Assembly (NCBI GenBank): GCA_035765135.1
Contig: DASTYE010000126.1
Span: 1-29,232 of the forward strand
Origin: JAICNG01 sp035765135
Lineage (GTDB): Bacteria > Gemmatimonadota > Gemmatimonadetes > Gemmatimonadales > Gemmatimonadaceae
DNA: 29,232 nucleotides
Direction: 5' to 3'
Shown here: positions 16,381-24,735 of the stretch, one piece after another
How positions within the stretch are numbered: the stretch's first letter is position 1
How the letters are laid out: every line of letters begins with the position of its first letter
Translations under genes and position numbers: made by a program
Notes under the pieces: model-generated
The model's input: the letters and a program-made list of their open reading frames with translations, nothing else
The model's database searches: none
What the model was told of the DNA's origin: nothing

Positions 16381-17928
16381 CTGCCACTCCGCCCCCAGCG
16401 CCGCAAACAGCCCCGCATACAGCTCGATCCCCGCACGCAGGTTCCCGATCCGCAGGTTCTCGTTGGCGGCGTGCTGGTTGTTGTCGTGATTGACCATGGG
16501 CACGATCGCGAGCGGTGTGCGCAGGATCTCGGCGAACAGGTACATCGGAAGGCTGCCGCCGAGCATTGGGATCACCACTGCTTCGCCCCCGGTGGCGGCG
16601 GCGACGGTCTGCATCACGGCGCGGGAAAACGGCGTATCCATGTCGGTTCGCATTCCGGGATAGCCCTGCTCCCACTGGATGCGCGCGACACGGGCGTGTT
16701 GCAGCCGTTCCTCGCGAGTCGGCTCGGCGTGGACGATGTGGTAGCCCTGAGCGCGAACGTGTGCCTCGACAAGCTCGCGAACCCGCGCCGGCGTCTGGTT
16801 CGGCACGAGACGGAAATCGAGCGAGGCTGTGGCGTGAGTCGGGATGACGTTCGCGGCACCGCGGCCGACGGGACCGCCGTCGAGCCCGCGAACGTTGAGC
16901 GCCGGCGCCAGCAGCCGCTCGAGGATCGGAACTCCGTTCCCCTCGACGTCGCCCAGGGCCAGCTCGCGGCGGAGCAACGTGTCCACCGGTGGCGCCGCGG
17001 CGATGGCCGCCCGCTCGGCTGAACCGACTGCGCGAACATCGTCGTTGAACCCGGCGATCGTTATGCGTCCCTCCGTGTCGCGCATCGACGCGAGGAGATG
17101 CGCGAGCAGCACGGTAGGGTTGGGCGCCCAGTTGCCATAATGCCCGCTGTGCAGCGGCCGCGCCGGCCCGTACACGGTGAGCTCCGCGCCCATGACCCCT
17201 CGGACGCCAAAGACGACCTGAGGCCGGCGTGACTGGTGCACCGGCCCGTCGCAGAAGATCCATCCATCGGCGGTGAGCAGGGTGGCGTGTTGACGCAGCA
17301 TCGCCTCGAGATGGTCGGAGCCCGCCTCCTCCTCTCCTTCGAGGAAGAACTTCAGGTTCGCGGTGAGCGGAATGCGCGCGGCGCGCAGCGCGTCGAGCGC
17401 AGCGAGCATGGCGACGATCGGCGATTTGTCGTCGCTGGCGGAACGGGCATAGAGGCGCGCGTCATCAGCGAGAACACCGCCGCGGTCGGGCAGAGGAGTG
17501 ACGCGGCCATGTCGATCGAGCGGAGCGTCGCGCAGCGTCGGCGTCCACGGCGGTGTCGCCCATTGTGCTGGGTCGACGGGCTGTCCGTCGTAGTGCGCGT
17601 ACATGACGATCGTGCGCGTGGCGCCCGGCGTCCGAAGCTCTCCGAATACGGCCGGTGGGGAACCGGCCACTTCGAGCTTTCGCGCGGTGATCCCGCGCCG
17701 CGTGAGCATGGCGACGAGCGTATCCGCGTTGCGACGGATGTTGATGCTGTCGCTGGCGAGGTTCGGGATGGAGAGCAGGCCGACGAGCTCGCGGAGCACC
17801 GCCGGCTCGTTCCTGGTGATCCAATCGCGCACTCGTGCGCGAGTGGCATCCGGTGTCGGCGCGCGCTGCGCGAGGAGTGGAGCGGCGCCAAGGAGAGCGA
17901 CGCAGGTGATGCGGCTAAGTCGAATCAC
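16348..17928 (-). CDS. M20-family metallopeptidase, exported
   Basis: A di-zinc exopeptidase or dipeptidase of about 526 residues. The N-terminus from the GTG at 17928 is a signal peptide (VIRLSRITCVALLGAAPLLA), so the enzyme is likely periplasmic. Upstream in-frame starts only add basic residues. Zinc and catalytic features seen: MYAHYDGQPVD with the first His and Asp, SASDDKSPIVAML, FFLEGEEEAGSDHLEAML with the Glu pair, and the C-terminal VNHDNNQHAANENL with the last His. A dimerisation insert starts near RRPQVVFGVRGVMGAELTV. This is the arrangement of CNDP-like M20 dipeptidases. The last ten residues (RSSRSSRSSR) come from the tandem-repeat arm. It is divergent from the VOC gene, 64 bases apart. 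No strong ribosome site is seen, so the exact start is uncertain. Confidence 0.88.
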   Translation of the reverse strand: MIRLSRITCVALLGAAPLLAQRAPTPDATRARVRDWITRNEPAVLRELVGLLSIPNLASDSINIRRNADTLVAMLTRRGITARKLEVAGSPPAVFGELRTPGATRTIVMYAHYDGQPVDPAQWATPPWTPTLRDAPLDRHGRVTPLPDRGGVLADDARLYARSASDDKSPIVAMLAALDALRAARIPLTANLKFFLEGEEEAGSDHLEAMLRQHATLLTADGWIFCDGPVHQSRRPQVVFGVRGVMGAELTVYGPARPLHSGHYGNWAPNPTVLLAHLLASMRDTEGRITIAGFNDDVRAVGSAERAAIAAAPPVDTLLRRELALGDVEGNGVPILERLLAPALNVRGLDGGPVGRGAANVIPTHATASLDFRLVPNQTPARVRELVEAHVRAQGYHIVHAEPTREERLQHARVARIQWEQGYPGMRTDMDTPFSRAVMQTVAAATGGEAVVIPMLGGSLPMYLFAEILRTPLAIVPMVNHDNNQHAANENLRIGNLRAGIELYAGLFAALGAEWQRSSRSSRSSR

Positions 17929-17992
17929 GTGAGTGGGGAAGGGGACGCGCCGAAGCTCGCGCGCGCGCCGCGATCGCGCTAGACTCGACGCC

Positions 17993-18418
17993 ATGCCGCC
18001 CACCAGGATCGAGCGCGTGCTGGAGACCGCGCTGTATGCGGACGATCTCCTGGCCGCGGATCGCTTCTATGGCGGCGTGCTCGGCCTCGAGCGCATCGCG
18101 TTCGTCGAGGGGCGCCACGTCTTCTTCCGATGTGGACCTGGCGTCGTCCTCATTTTCGATCGGCGCAGCACGGCGAGCGTATCCACGAGCGTTGGCGGGA
18201 CGGCGGTGCCGTTGCACGGCGCGAGCGGCGCGGGCCACATGGCGCTGGCCGTTCGCGACGCGGATTTGCCGGCGTGGCGCGCGCATCTCGAGCAGCATGG
18301 CATCGGGATCGAGAGCGAGATCACCTGGCCGCGCGGCGGGAGGTCACTCTATGTGCGCGATCCCGCGGGGAACAGCGTGGAGCTCGCATCGCCGCTGATC
18401 TGGGGACTGGACGAGTGA
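17993..18418 (+). CDS. VOC-superfamily (glyoxalase/bleomycin-resistance-like) protein
   Basis: 141 residues making one pair of beta-alpha-beta-beta-beta units. The first half begins RVLETALYADDLLAADRFYGGVLGLE. The second has HMALAVRDADLPAWRAHLEQHGI and the terminal RSLYVRDPAGNSVELASP, where the Glu is a typical metal ligand. The first-half ligand would be Glu within VLETALY rather than the usual His. Members may be metal-dependent lyases, dioxygenases or binding proteins, and the substrate cannot be assigned. ATG at 17993 was chosen because the domain starts there and it leaves a 64-base divergent gap to the peptidase gene. Confidence 0.85.
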   Translation: MPPTRIERVLETALYADDLLAADRFYGGVLGLERIAFVEGRHVFFRCGPGVVLIFDRRSTASVSTSVGGTAVPLHGASGAGHMALAVRDADLPAWRAHLEQHGIGIESEITWPRGGRSLYVRDPAGNSVELASPLIWGLDE

Positions 18419-18470
18419 CGCGAATCGAAGCCAGCGACAGTACGCAGTCAGCCGCGTGCGCCTGCCTGCG

Positions 18471-20288
18471 CTATTGGCGAAGCGGGACAGTGAGTCTCAC
18501 ATCGGTGACGATTGTCGCGCTTGGCACCCTGCTCGGCGTGATGTAGGGACTATCGACGTTGGTGAGCTCCAAGCGCAGCGTCGACCCCGATTCCGCCCTC
18601 CAGTAATTCCCGTACGTCGGAATCACCACGTCGGCATCGCCGATCGGCAGACCAATGGCGCTCGCTTCGACGGTGTAGGTGCCTCGCGTAATGAGGTGCT
18701 TGGTTCCCGCGGCGTCGACCTCGAACAGCCGGACGTTCAGCTGCACGCGATGTGAAACGGTCGAGATGTGCAGCGACACTGTCGGCTGGCCCGCGATGAC
18801 CAACGTCCCGCCGCCGCTCAGCTCCGCGACTGAGACCTCGTAAGTCGCCAGACTCCCAGGTACCAGCGGCGACTCGGGAGGTACGGGCAAGGGTTGCAGC
18901 TCTCGCGCGCCCTCCATAACGAGTGGATCCCAGAAGAAGCCGCCCGCCGGATCGGTGAGCGGATTCACGAGGACGGCGGGCAGCGCGTCGAACTGCGTCG
19001 ACACAGTCGTGGTCGCCAGCTCCGCGAGTGTGGGCGCGGTCGTGACGTTTCCCGCATCGAACGGCTCGTCGCGAGGCCGCGTCAGCGCGGCGTAGACGAC
19101 CGACGGGGGCGTCGCTCCCTCACCCTTCACGTAATGGGCGAGCCAGGACTTGATGAGTCCGAGCACGTAGTCGATTTCACCGGGCTTGTTGCTCGCCCGC
19201 GGATGACCGAGGTCTCCGAAATACGCGGCGACGGGGTACCTCGGATCGAGTGAGCGGAGCGCGAGCAGCATACGCTTCGCCTCGGGAAGGGGAAACAGAT
19301 CGTCGGTGAATCCCTGCACGATCAAGACGGGAATGCGGCTCGTCGGCGCCTCCGCCCAGAATGACTGCTGCCACCACACGGAGCGGTAGCCAGCCAGGCC
19401 GTCGACGATACTCCGGAACAATGGATCGATGTCGTTAGGCTCCTGGGCGTTGATCCACGCATGCCACCCGATGAAGTACGGCGGATAATTGTTGTACGGC
19501 CTACTCGGGTTGTCGCGAATCCCGGATGCGTACAGCCCGTTGATGTAGCTCAGCTTCGCGCCGCCGGGCGCGTCGATCGACTCGCGCTCCCGTCCATTGG
19601 GCAGGAGCGAGTAGACCAGATCGCTCCAGCCGGCGATCGGCACCACCGTTCGGATGTGAACCCCGCTGCCACGGGGCGTGGTGAACACCGGCTCGAGAGC
19701 GGCCAGCCACGAGTGTCCACCACCGTACGAGGTTCCGGTCACGGCAACGCGACTCGGATCGAGGTGGAGCTGCGGCTCATCGATCACCTGGCCGATCATG
19801 CTGCGCAGATCGGCGACCTCGGCGTGAAGGTCGACGAGGTTCACCTGCCCCCACGAGTTGCCGAAGCCGCGCGTCGAATAGCGGAGGACGGCGTATCCCT
19901 CGTCGAGGAGAGGCTGGACGACGTTCCCCGAGCTCGCCTTGCTCGCGCCATAACCGTGGACGACAACGACCAGCGGCAGGGGCTTCGCGAACTTGAGCGG
20001 AATCTGGACGATGACGTCGAGCAGCGCGCCGTCGACCGCGCTCGCGAGGAATCCGGTGCATTCGCGAAGCTCCGCCGAGGATTTCTGGCACGACAGCCCG
20101 GGCCGGTCGACACCTTCGCCCGTGAAAGCGCCGACCGCATAGCTGTCTGGGCCGAACGCGTGCGGGGGTGGCGGGCCGTGCTCCTCGCTTTGCGTGATGG
20201 CGAGTTGCGGGATGGTAGGCCGGGGGCGCGTGACCTCATCCGCGCACGCGGAGAGCGCCAGCAGGGCAAGAGCGACGATTCGACGCAT
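18471..20288 (-). CDS. S15/CocE-like alpha/beta hydrolase lipoprotein
   Basis: 605 residues. The signal peptide ends in LSAC (Cys15), so it is lipid anchored. The alpha/beta-hydrolase part has HGYGASKASSG, YSTRGFGNSWG, nucleophile Ser187 in GTSYGGG, the acid in GFTDDLFP (Asp329/330) and His362 in GDLGHPRA. The last roughly 170 residues are beta-rich and match the jelly-roll tail of X-Pro dipeptidyl peptidases and cocaine esterases. Candidate activities are acyl-peptide or ester hydrolysis; the substrate is unknown. The start at 20288 is fixed by the signal peptide and a good GAGGAG site 6-7 bases upstream. The gap to the convergent VOC gene is only 52 bases and carries no repeat element. The 249 bases between this start and the tRNA gene show no clear feature. 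Confidence 0.88.
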   Translation of the reverse strand: MRRIVALALLALSACADEVTRPRPTIPQLAITQSEEHGPPPPHAFGPDSYAVGAFTGEGVDRPGLSCQKSSAELRECTGFLASAVDGALLDVIVQIPLKFAKPLPLVVVVHGYGASKASSGNVVQPLLDEGYAVLRYSTRGFGNSWGQVNLVDLHAEVADLRSMIGQVIDEPQLHLDPSRVAVTGTSYGGGHSWLAALEPVFTTPRGSGVHIRTVVPIAGWSDLVYSLLPNGRERESIDAPGGAKLSYINGLYASGIRDNPSRPYNNYPPYFIGWHAWINAQEPNDIDPLFRSIVDGLAGYRSVWWQQSFWAEAPTSRIPVLIVQGFTDDLFPLPEAKRMLLALRSLDPRYPVAAYFGDLGHPRASNKPGEIDYVLGLIKSWLAHYVKGEGATPPSVVYAALTRPRDEPFDAGNVTTAPTLAELATTTVSTQFDALPAVLVNPLTDPAGGFFWDPLVMEGARELQPLPVPPESPLVPGSLATYEVSVAELSGGGTLVIAGQPTVSLHISTVSHRVQLNVRLFEVDAAGTKHLITRGTYTVEASAIGLPIGDADVVIPTYGNYWRAESGSTLRLELTNVDSPYITPSRVPSATIVTDVRLTVPLRQ

Positions 20289-20537
20289 GATGACTCCTCG
20301 ACTTCGCGCTCGATCGTGAGCGCACCCGGGCGAGGTGGGCAAGAAACATGCGGCGTGTGCCCGCGGCAGGCGGACAGCCCGCAGACGCTGGCTGCCCGTT
20401 ATGCGCCCAGCCGCTACTCAGTTCACGCAGGGGCGAATACGAAGGGGCAAGGGCGTGGGGGGAGCGGAGGAAGGCACCGCTTCGCGCTTTGATCAAGCCG
20501 TGCCGCCGGATTAGCTTTCGCTCGAGGCACGTTTTGC

Positions 20538-20610
<73 letters not shown>

Positions 20611-20643
20611 CTCCAGCAGCCCAAATCACCGACGCAGCGAACG

Positions 20644-20670
20644 AGCGGGCACCGACTGGTGCCCGCTTTT
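20644..20670 (+). terminator. Intrinsic terminator of tRNA-Lys
   Basis: A perfect 10-pair stem (AGCGGGCACC with GGTGCCCGCT) with loop GACT is followed directly by TTTT. It lies 33 bases after the tRNA. Confidence 0.9.
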
Positions 20671-20727
20671 CGCGCCAATGCGTGCTCTGCCCATTGAAAG
20701 CGATGCGCACCATGGGGCTGCCTTGCG

Positions 20728-20982
20728 TCGACGCGGAACGCCCACAGAAAACACGTGCCCGTCGAGGCCGGGGTTGGCTCGCGCCGCATTCAGGTTCGAC
20801 GAGTGATACACCTCGAATCCGATGACGACGACACGAGTCGCGCCGGCCGGACGTCCAGCCCGCCGCCCAAGTCGACGGCATAGCCGAAGCTGCGCGTACG
20901 GCACGGCATTTCGCGGGTACACCAGATCCCGCGACTGACTGGCGCCGGACACACGCACGCCGCGCCCAGGAAGCTGACCCGC
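20728..20982 (-). pseudogene. Remnant of a PagL-like lipid A deacylase (acyloxyacyl hydrolase), frameshifted and truncated
   Basis: Reverse translation gives VYPRNAVPYAQ in one frame, FGYAVDLGGGLDVRP after a one-base shift, then, back in the first frame, ATRVVVIGFEVYHSSN followed by ANPGLDGHVFSVGV. Joined, these read like the C-terminal half of outer-membrane PagL-type lipid A 3-O-deacylases, where a beta strand carries the catalytic His-x-Ser-Asn (here YHSSN, His codon at 20803-20805) followed by a conserved NPGxDxH-like segment. An upstream stop (20983-20985) and the missing N-terminal half argue for a pseudogene. The two compensating one-base shifts could instead be sequencing errors in the middle part. 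It lies directly beyond the terminator of the DUF5916 gene. The assignment rests on motif memory. Confidence 0.5.
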
Positions 20983-20990
20983 CTAACCGT

Positions 20991-21031
20991 TCACAAAAGA
21001 AAGGGTCGGCGGGCGTAACTCCCGTCGACCC
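20991..21031 (-). terminator. Intrinsic terminator of the DUF5916 gene
   Basis: An 11-pair stem (21003-21013 with 21021-21031, one G-T pair) is followed, on the reverse strand, by TTTCTTTTG. It begins 33 bases after the stop codon. Between stop and stem lie imperfect CCCTCGATC-like repeats (21031-21060) that look like a single arm of the tandem-repeat elements. Confidence 0.8.
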
Positions 21032-21063
21032 CCTTGATCCCCCGACCCCTCGATCCCTGGGTG

Positions 21064-23835
21064 CTAGAGTCCCACCCAGTAATTCACCTTCACCAGGAAC
21101 ACATTGTCCGGCCTGGCCTCGAAGAGCGCCGACCGATCGCGGCTGAACCGAAAGTCCCCGCGCTGATCGGACGAGCTGCGACTCTGCGTCCACACCAGGA
21201 ACACGGTCGAGCCGGGCCGATACTCCCACCGCAGCACCGCGTTCCCCCGCAGCGACCGGAAGTTGAAATCGGGGTTGTCGAACGTAAACGTCCCGTTTCC
21301 AGGGTTCGCGTCCGGATCGAGCACATAGCGACTGACCACTCCGCTTTCGGGATTCCTCACCGCCGTGATCTGGCTCGCGTCGTACAGGCGCTTCTCGAGC
21401 GTGCGCGAACGCACGAACTCCTTGAAGTTCTCGTAGTCACCGCTCGCGATCAGGGGCTGCGCGAACAGCTCCAGGGTCAGTGTCGGAGTGAACGTCACGT
21501 TCAGCCGCGTGCCCAACTCGAAGCTGCGTTGCGTGAGCTCCGAGAACACCACCCGACGATCGTAGAAGTGGTTCGCGCTCGTGTCGGAAAACGACGTCAC
21601 GAACTGGGCGCTCTCCTCGTTGTAGCTGTACGACGGCCGCAGCGAAACCGAGATGTTGGAGGCCGGCTTGATCCGGATTTCGCTGGAAAGTCCGTACTCG
21701 ACCGCTCCCTCCGCGTTTCGCCCGTAGCTGGGATTGAACGAGACGACGACCCGTTTGCGCCCGTCGGTGTTGACATTGAGGAACGTGTACCATCCGGCGG
21801 GCCGCCTCACGACTGGACCCCCTCGTGTCTGGCGGTCGTCCCATGCCTCGAGCCGGTAGTTCGAGAACATGTTCACCCACCAGTAGTTCGGCAGCTGGAT
21901 CTCGGCGTAGTTGTGGAACTGCACGTCGGTGCGGTCGCCGTCGAAGTTGAACTGCTGTTGCCCTCCGAAGATCCAATACGCCTGGCGGAACCGCTTCGTC
22001 GGCTTCGTCCACTGACGGAAGGCGTTGGCGTGCATCCACGTGTAGTCCGCGCGGGTGAGGAACGCGAGGTCGTTCACCTCGAATCCCGGACTTCGGAAAT
22101 TCAGCGACGACTCGAACAGCCAGTTTCCCGTCTCCTTCGACCCGCGCAGGTACCCGCCGTACCCGCGGAGCGCGGTGAGCGTGGGATCGTACCGATCGGA
22201 GAAGAACCCATTGTCTCCGTGCGAGCGGTCGGGCCTGTTGAAATAGCGTGCGGAAGCCTCCTGCAGCCCGCGGATCACGGCCGGCTCGCCGACAACGTTC
22301 GACAGCGCGAAGTTCCCCATGATCCGGTACTTCCGATTCCTGAAGAACCGCTCGCCATCGATCCCGACCGCCTCGGCGTGCCGTGCCATGCTCAACGAGA
22401 GGGAGTCGTACTCGAAGCGGCGAATCACGGAGGTCGCGATCGCGCCGATGAAGCCGCGTCCGCTCGCGAAGATCTTCCGTCCACGACCGACGAAGTAGTT
22501 CGTCAGCGGCTCCACCTCGCGCTCGGTCAACGGGCGGGACAGTCTCGGGAGCAGCCCCGGCGTCGTGACGTTCGAGGGGAGCACCGTGCCATCGTTGAAG
22601 GCGAGGACTGCATCCTCGGACCTCGTGACGGCATCGAGCAAACCGACGTGATAGTTGCTGCGCGTCCGGCCGGTGATCTTCGCGGCGCCAATGATGGTCG
22701 CGTTCTCTGGTCGGTCGAGGAAGTCGTATCCCGGCGGCGGATTTCCTCTCGGTTGACGCCCGATTCGACGCGAATAGTAGAGCGACATGCTCGAGACGTT
22801 GCTGCAGACATAGCAGTTGAAACCGCCAAATCCGAACAGCCCGCTCCCCTCGACGAAGAACGGTCGCTTCTCCGAGAACGATGTCTCGAACGCGCTCAGG
22901 TTGACGACCGCTGGATCGACCTCCACCTGGCCGAAATCCGGGTTCACCGTCAGGTCGAGGGTGAGATTCGACGTCAGCAGCGCCTTGACGTCGCCACCCA
23001 CACGCATCGTGTACTCACTCGCATCACGGAACGGATTTCCCCGGTCGAACTCACGGATGGGCACGTAGGCCGCGCGCGAGACGACGTACGGAAGCAGCTC
23101 GATTCCGCGCGGACGCTCCGTCACGCGCAGGCTGTCGAGGTGCCCGAACTCGGCCGGGCCTCCGGGGTCGGTCTTTGCCCAGAACGACCACATCGACGTC
23201 TCGCGAATGCGGTCCACATACCGCCAGATCTGCATCCCCCACGTCTGCGCGCTGTCGCGCGAAAATCGCAGCTGCGCGAACGGGATGCGGATCTCGGCGA
23301 TCCAGCCGAGCGAATCGATCGATGTCGCGACTTCCCAGATGGGATCCCAGGATGGATCGGCGTTCGAGCTCGCCTGGCCGGCATCCGTCTTCACGCCCGA
23401 GGGATTGACCTGGAAGATCGTCCGCCCGGTATGGTCGTGAAACGTGTCGAAGATGATCTCGAGAAAGTCGCCATCCTCCTGCTGGTCGCGACGCGACAGA
23501 TACGTCCGCACGCCGCCTCCGCCAGCGGTGTCGAACATACGCGCGCCGATGTAGAGCGCGGCGTCGTCGAAGACGATGCGAACCTCGGTCTGCTGCGTGG
23601 CCGGCTGGCCCTCGTGGGGCTCGTTCTGTCGGAAGTCCCGCGCGGGGGTCGACGCGAACCACGCGCGCTCCTCGAGGCGGCCGTCGAGGGTGACTTCGGT
23701 GGTTCGTCTCGCCGCGGTCATGCGCGGCCGCGTGGACATGTGGGCTTCGTGGACCGACTGCGCCTCACCGGCGGGTACGAACAGACACCACATCACACCG
23801 GCCAACACGAAGGCGCTCGTCCGTAGCTGTGACAT
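21064..23835 (-). CDS. Outer-membrane beta-barrel protein with N-terminal CBM9-like domain (DUF5916 type)
   Basis: 923 residues. The signal peptide starts at MSQLRTSAFVLAGVMW and ends near GEAQ. Residues about 40-230 resemble the CBM9-like sugar-binding fold found before DUF5916: EVTLDGRLEERAW, VRIVFDDAALYIGARM, FLEIIFDTFHDHTGR, and a second half with WIAEIRIPFAQLRF. The rest is a long DUF5916 region with FGQVEVDPAVVNLSAFETSFSEKRPFFVEG, which is typical of this family, then alternating beta strands ending in FLVKVNYWVGL, a barrel-closing strand. Such proteins are common in Gemmatimonadota and Bacteroidota, and their role is unproven. Uptake or processing of polysaccharide or peptide is a guess. 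A GTG at 23874 is an alternative start; neither start has a clear ribosome site. Confidence 0.85.
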   Translation of the reverse strand: MSQLRTSAFVLAGVMWCLFVPAGEAQSVHEAHMSTRPRMTAARRTTEVTLDGRLEERAWFASTPARDFRQNEPHEGQPATQQTEVRIVFDDAALYIGARMFDTAGGGGVRTYLSRRDQQEDGDFLEIIFDTFHDHTGRTIFQVNPSGVKTDAGQASSNADPSWDPIWEVATSIDSLGWIAEIRIPFAQLRFSRDSAQTWGMQIWRYVDRIRETSMWSFWAKTDPGGPAEFGHLDSLRVTERPRGIELLPYVVSRAAYVPIREFDRGNPFRDASEYTMRVGGDVKALLTSNLTLDLTVNPDFGQVEVDPAVVNLSAFETSFSEKRPFFVEGSGLFGFGGFNCYVCSNVSSMSLYYSRRIGRQPRGNPPPGYDFLDRPENATIIGAAKITGRTRSNYHVGLLDAVTRSEDAVLAFNDGTVLPSNVTTPGLLPRLSRPLTEREVEPLTNYFVGRGRKIFASGRGFIGAIATSVIRRFEYDSLSLSMARHAEAVGIDGERFFRNRKYRIMGNFALSNVVGEPAVIRGLQEASARYFNRPDRSHGDNGFFSDRYDPTLTALRGYGGYLRGSKETGNWLFESSLNFRSPGFEVNDLAFLTRADYTWMHANAFRQWTKPTKRFRQAYWIFGGQQQFNFDGDRTDVQFHNYAEIQLPNYWWVNMFSNYRLEAWDDRQTRGGPVVRRPAGWYTFLNVNTDGRKRVVVSFNPSYGRNAEGAVEYGLSSEIRIKPASNISVSLRPSYSYNEESAQFVTSFSDTSANHFYDRRVVFSELTQRSFELGTRLNVTFTPTLTLELFAQPLIASGDYENFKEFVRSRTLEKRLYDASQITAVRNPESGVVSRYVLDPDANPGNGTFTFDNPDFNFRSLRGNAVLRWEYRPGSTVFLVWTQSRSSSDQRGDFRFSRDRSALFEARPDNVFLVKVNYWVGL

Positions 23836-24197
23836 CGAGGTGGGGCTCGCGGAAAAGGACGGGATGGCGAACACCCGTTGGATGCTACGAACCTGAAAAG
23901 AGTTTACGTCCTCGTTAAGCGGGAGTGGTTTACAGTTATTTTACCCGTGGATTCGGCGCTCGCCTCACTCGCGCGGCCGAGCTTCGATCCAGCCGTGGTG
24001 GTTGACGGACGGCGGTTCACCAGCCACTGTGTTGCGACGGCGAGGGGGTCCTTCTTCTGCCGCGCCGGTGGGCTCGAAGGGGGTTTCCGGGGGAGCATTG
24101 GGAGGGGTTAAGGCCTGACGTTGCCTTCACTTCGTTCGATCGTGTCTCTGAAGGAAAGTCTTCGGCGCGAACACCTACCTCGGAACGGGCCACCGTC
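23836..24197. other. Divergent intergenic region with GTTTAC repeats and a G-quadruplex-type motif
   Basis: A 362-base gap between the divergent DUF5916 and LeuA-domain-like genes. A locally AT-rich part (23890-23945) contains GTTTAC at 23902 and 23928 and a related TTTTAC at 23939, which may be binding sites or promoter parts. I see no convincing -35/-10 pair. At 24079-24107 four G runs (5, 5, 3 and 4 long) with short loops fit the canonical G-quadruplex pattern on the plus strand. A short open frame in 23878-24111 has no codon or motif support. Confidence 0.5.
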
Positions 24198-24662
24198 ATG
24201 TATTCCCCGTCGCAGCCGGGTGCGACCCCTGACCCGCGCATCATTACACCCGGCGACCTCAAGCGTGAGCGACTGAAGTTCACCGACTTCAAGTTTCGTC
24301 GCACGCCTGGTGGAAAGTGCAGCGCCGAGGTCGAGCTGGAGTGGATCGACGGGATTCGCGTCCGCGGCACGTCCGCGGGGCAGTCGAGCGCGACGGTTGA
24401 TCTCCGCGTCGCCGCCGACGCCGCCCTGCGCGCGATCGAGACGTTCTCCGATAATTCGCTCGAATTCGAGCTGGTGGGTGTCAAATCCGTGCGGGCGTTC
24501 GACGCGACCGTCGTCATCGTCTCCGTAAACGTCCGCAAGGGCGAGGGGCCGAAGAAGCTGCTCGGCGCCTGCCTCGCCGAAGATGATCCCGTTCGTGGCG
24601 CGGCCGTCGCCGTGCTGAACGCCACGAACCGGGTGCTCGGGAACTTCATCGCCACTCGCTGA
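24198..24662 (+). CDS. Small protein resembling the LeuA regulatory domain
   Basis: 154 residues with no signal peptide. Two similar halves are visible: KCSAEVELEWIDGIRVRGTS with AADAALRAIETF, and VRAFDATVVIVSVNVRK with VRGAAVAVLNATNRVLG. The alternation of a strand, a G-rich turn, a helix and the closing ALNxTNRxL helix resembles the C-terminal leucine-binding (allosteric) domain of 2-isopropylmalate synthase. There is no catalytic HMGL barrel here. It could be a stand-alone ligand sensor or dimerisation domain. This is a fold guess by eye; I do not recognise a characterised family. It is 73 bases upstream of the MltD-like gene on the same strand, so co-transcription is possible. There is no strong ribosome site at the ATG. 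Confidence 0.6.
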   Translation: MYSPSQPGATPDPRIITPGDLKRERLKFTDFKFRRTPGGKCSAEVELEWIDGIRVRGTSAGQSSATVDLRVAADAALRAIETFSDNSLEFELVGVKSVRAFDATVVIVSVNVRKGEGPKKLLGACLAEDDPVRGAAVAVLNATNRVLGNFIATR

Positions 24663-24735
24663 GCACCACGGTGCCTGGCATCACCAGAGTGATATCCATG
24701 TTGTCGATTCTCCGTGGTTCCCTCGAGGTGCGCGC

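Noticed and set aside
21034..23826. 930-codon forward open frame opposite the DUF5916 gene
   Set aside because: It mirrors the codon pattern of a high-GC gene on the other strand. No domains or signal features are visible, while the reverse strand has a signal peptide, family motifs and a terminator.
23878..24111. 77-codon forward open frame in the divergent gap
   Set aside because: No ribosome site, no recognisable features, and it overlaps a likely promoter region with the G-run motif.
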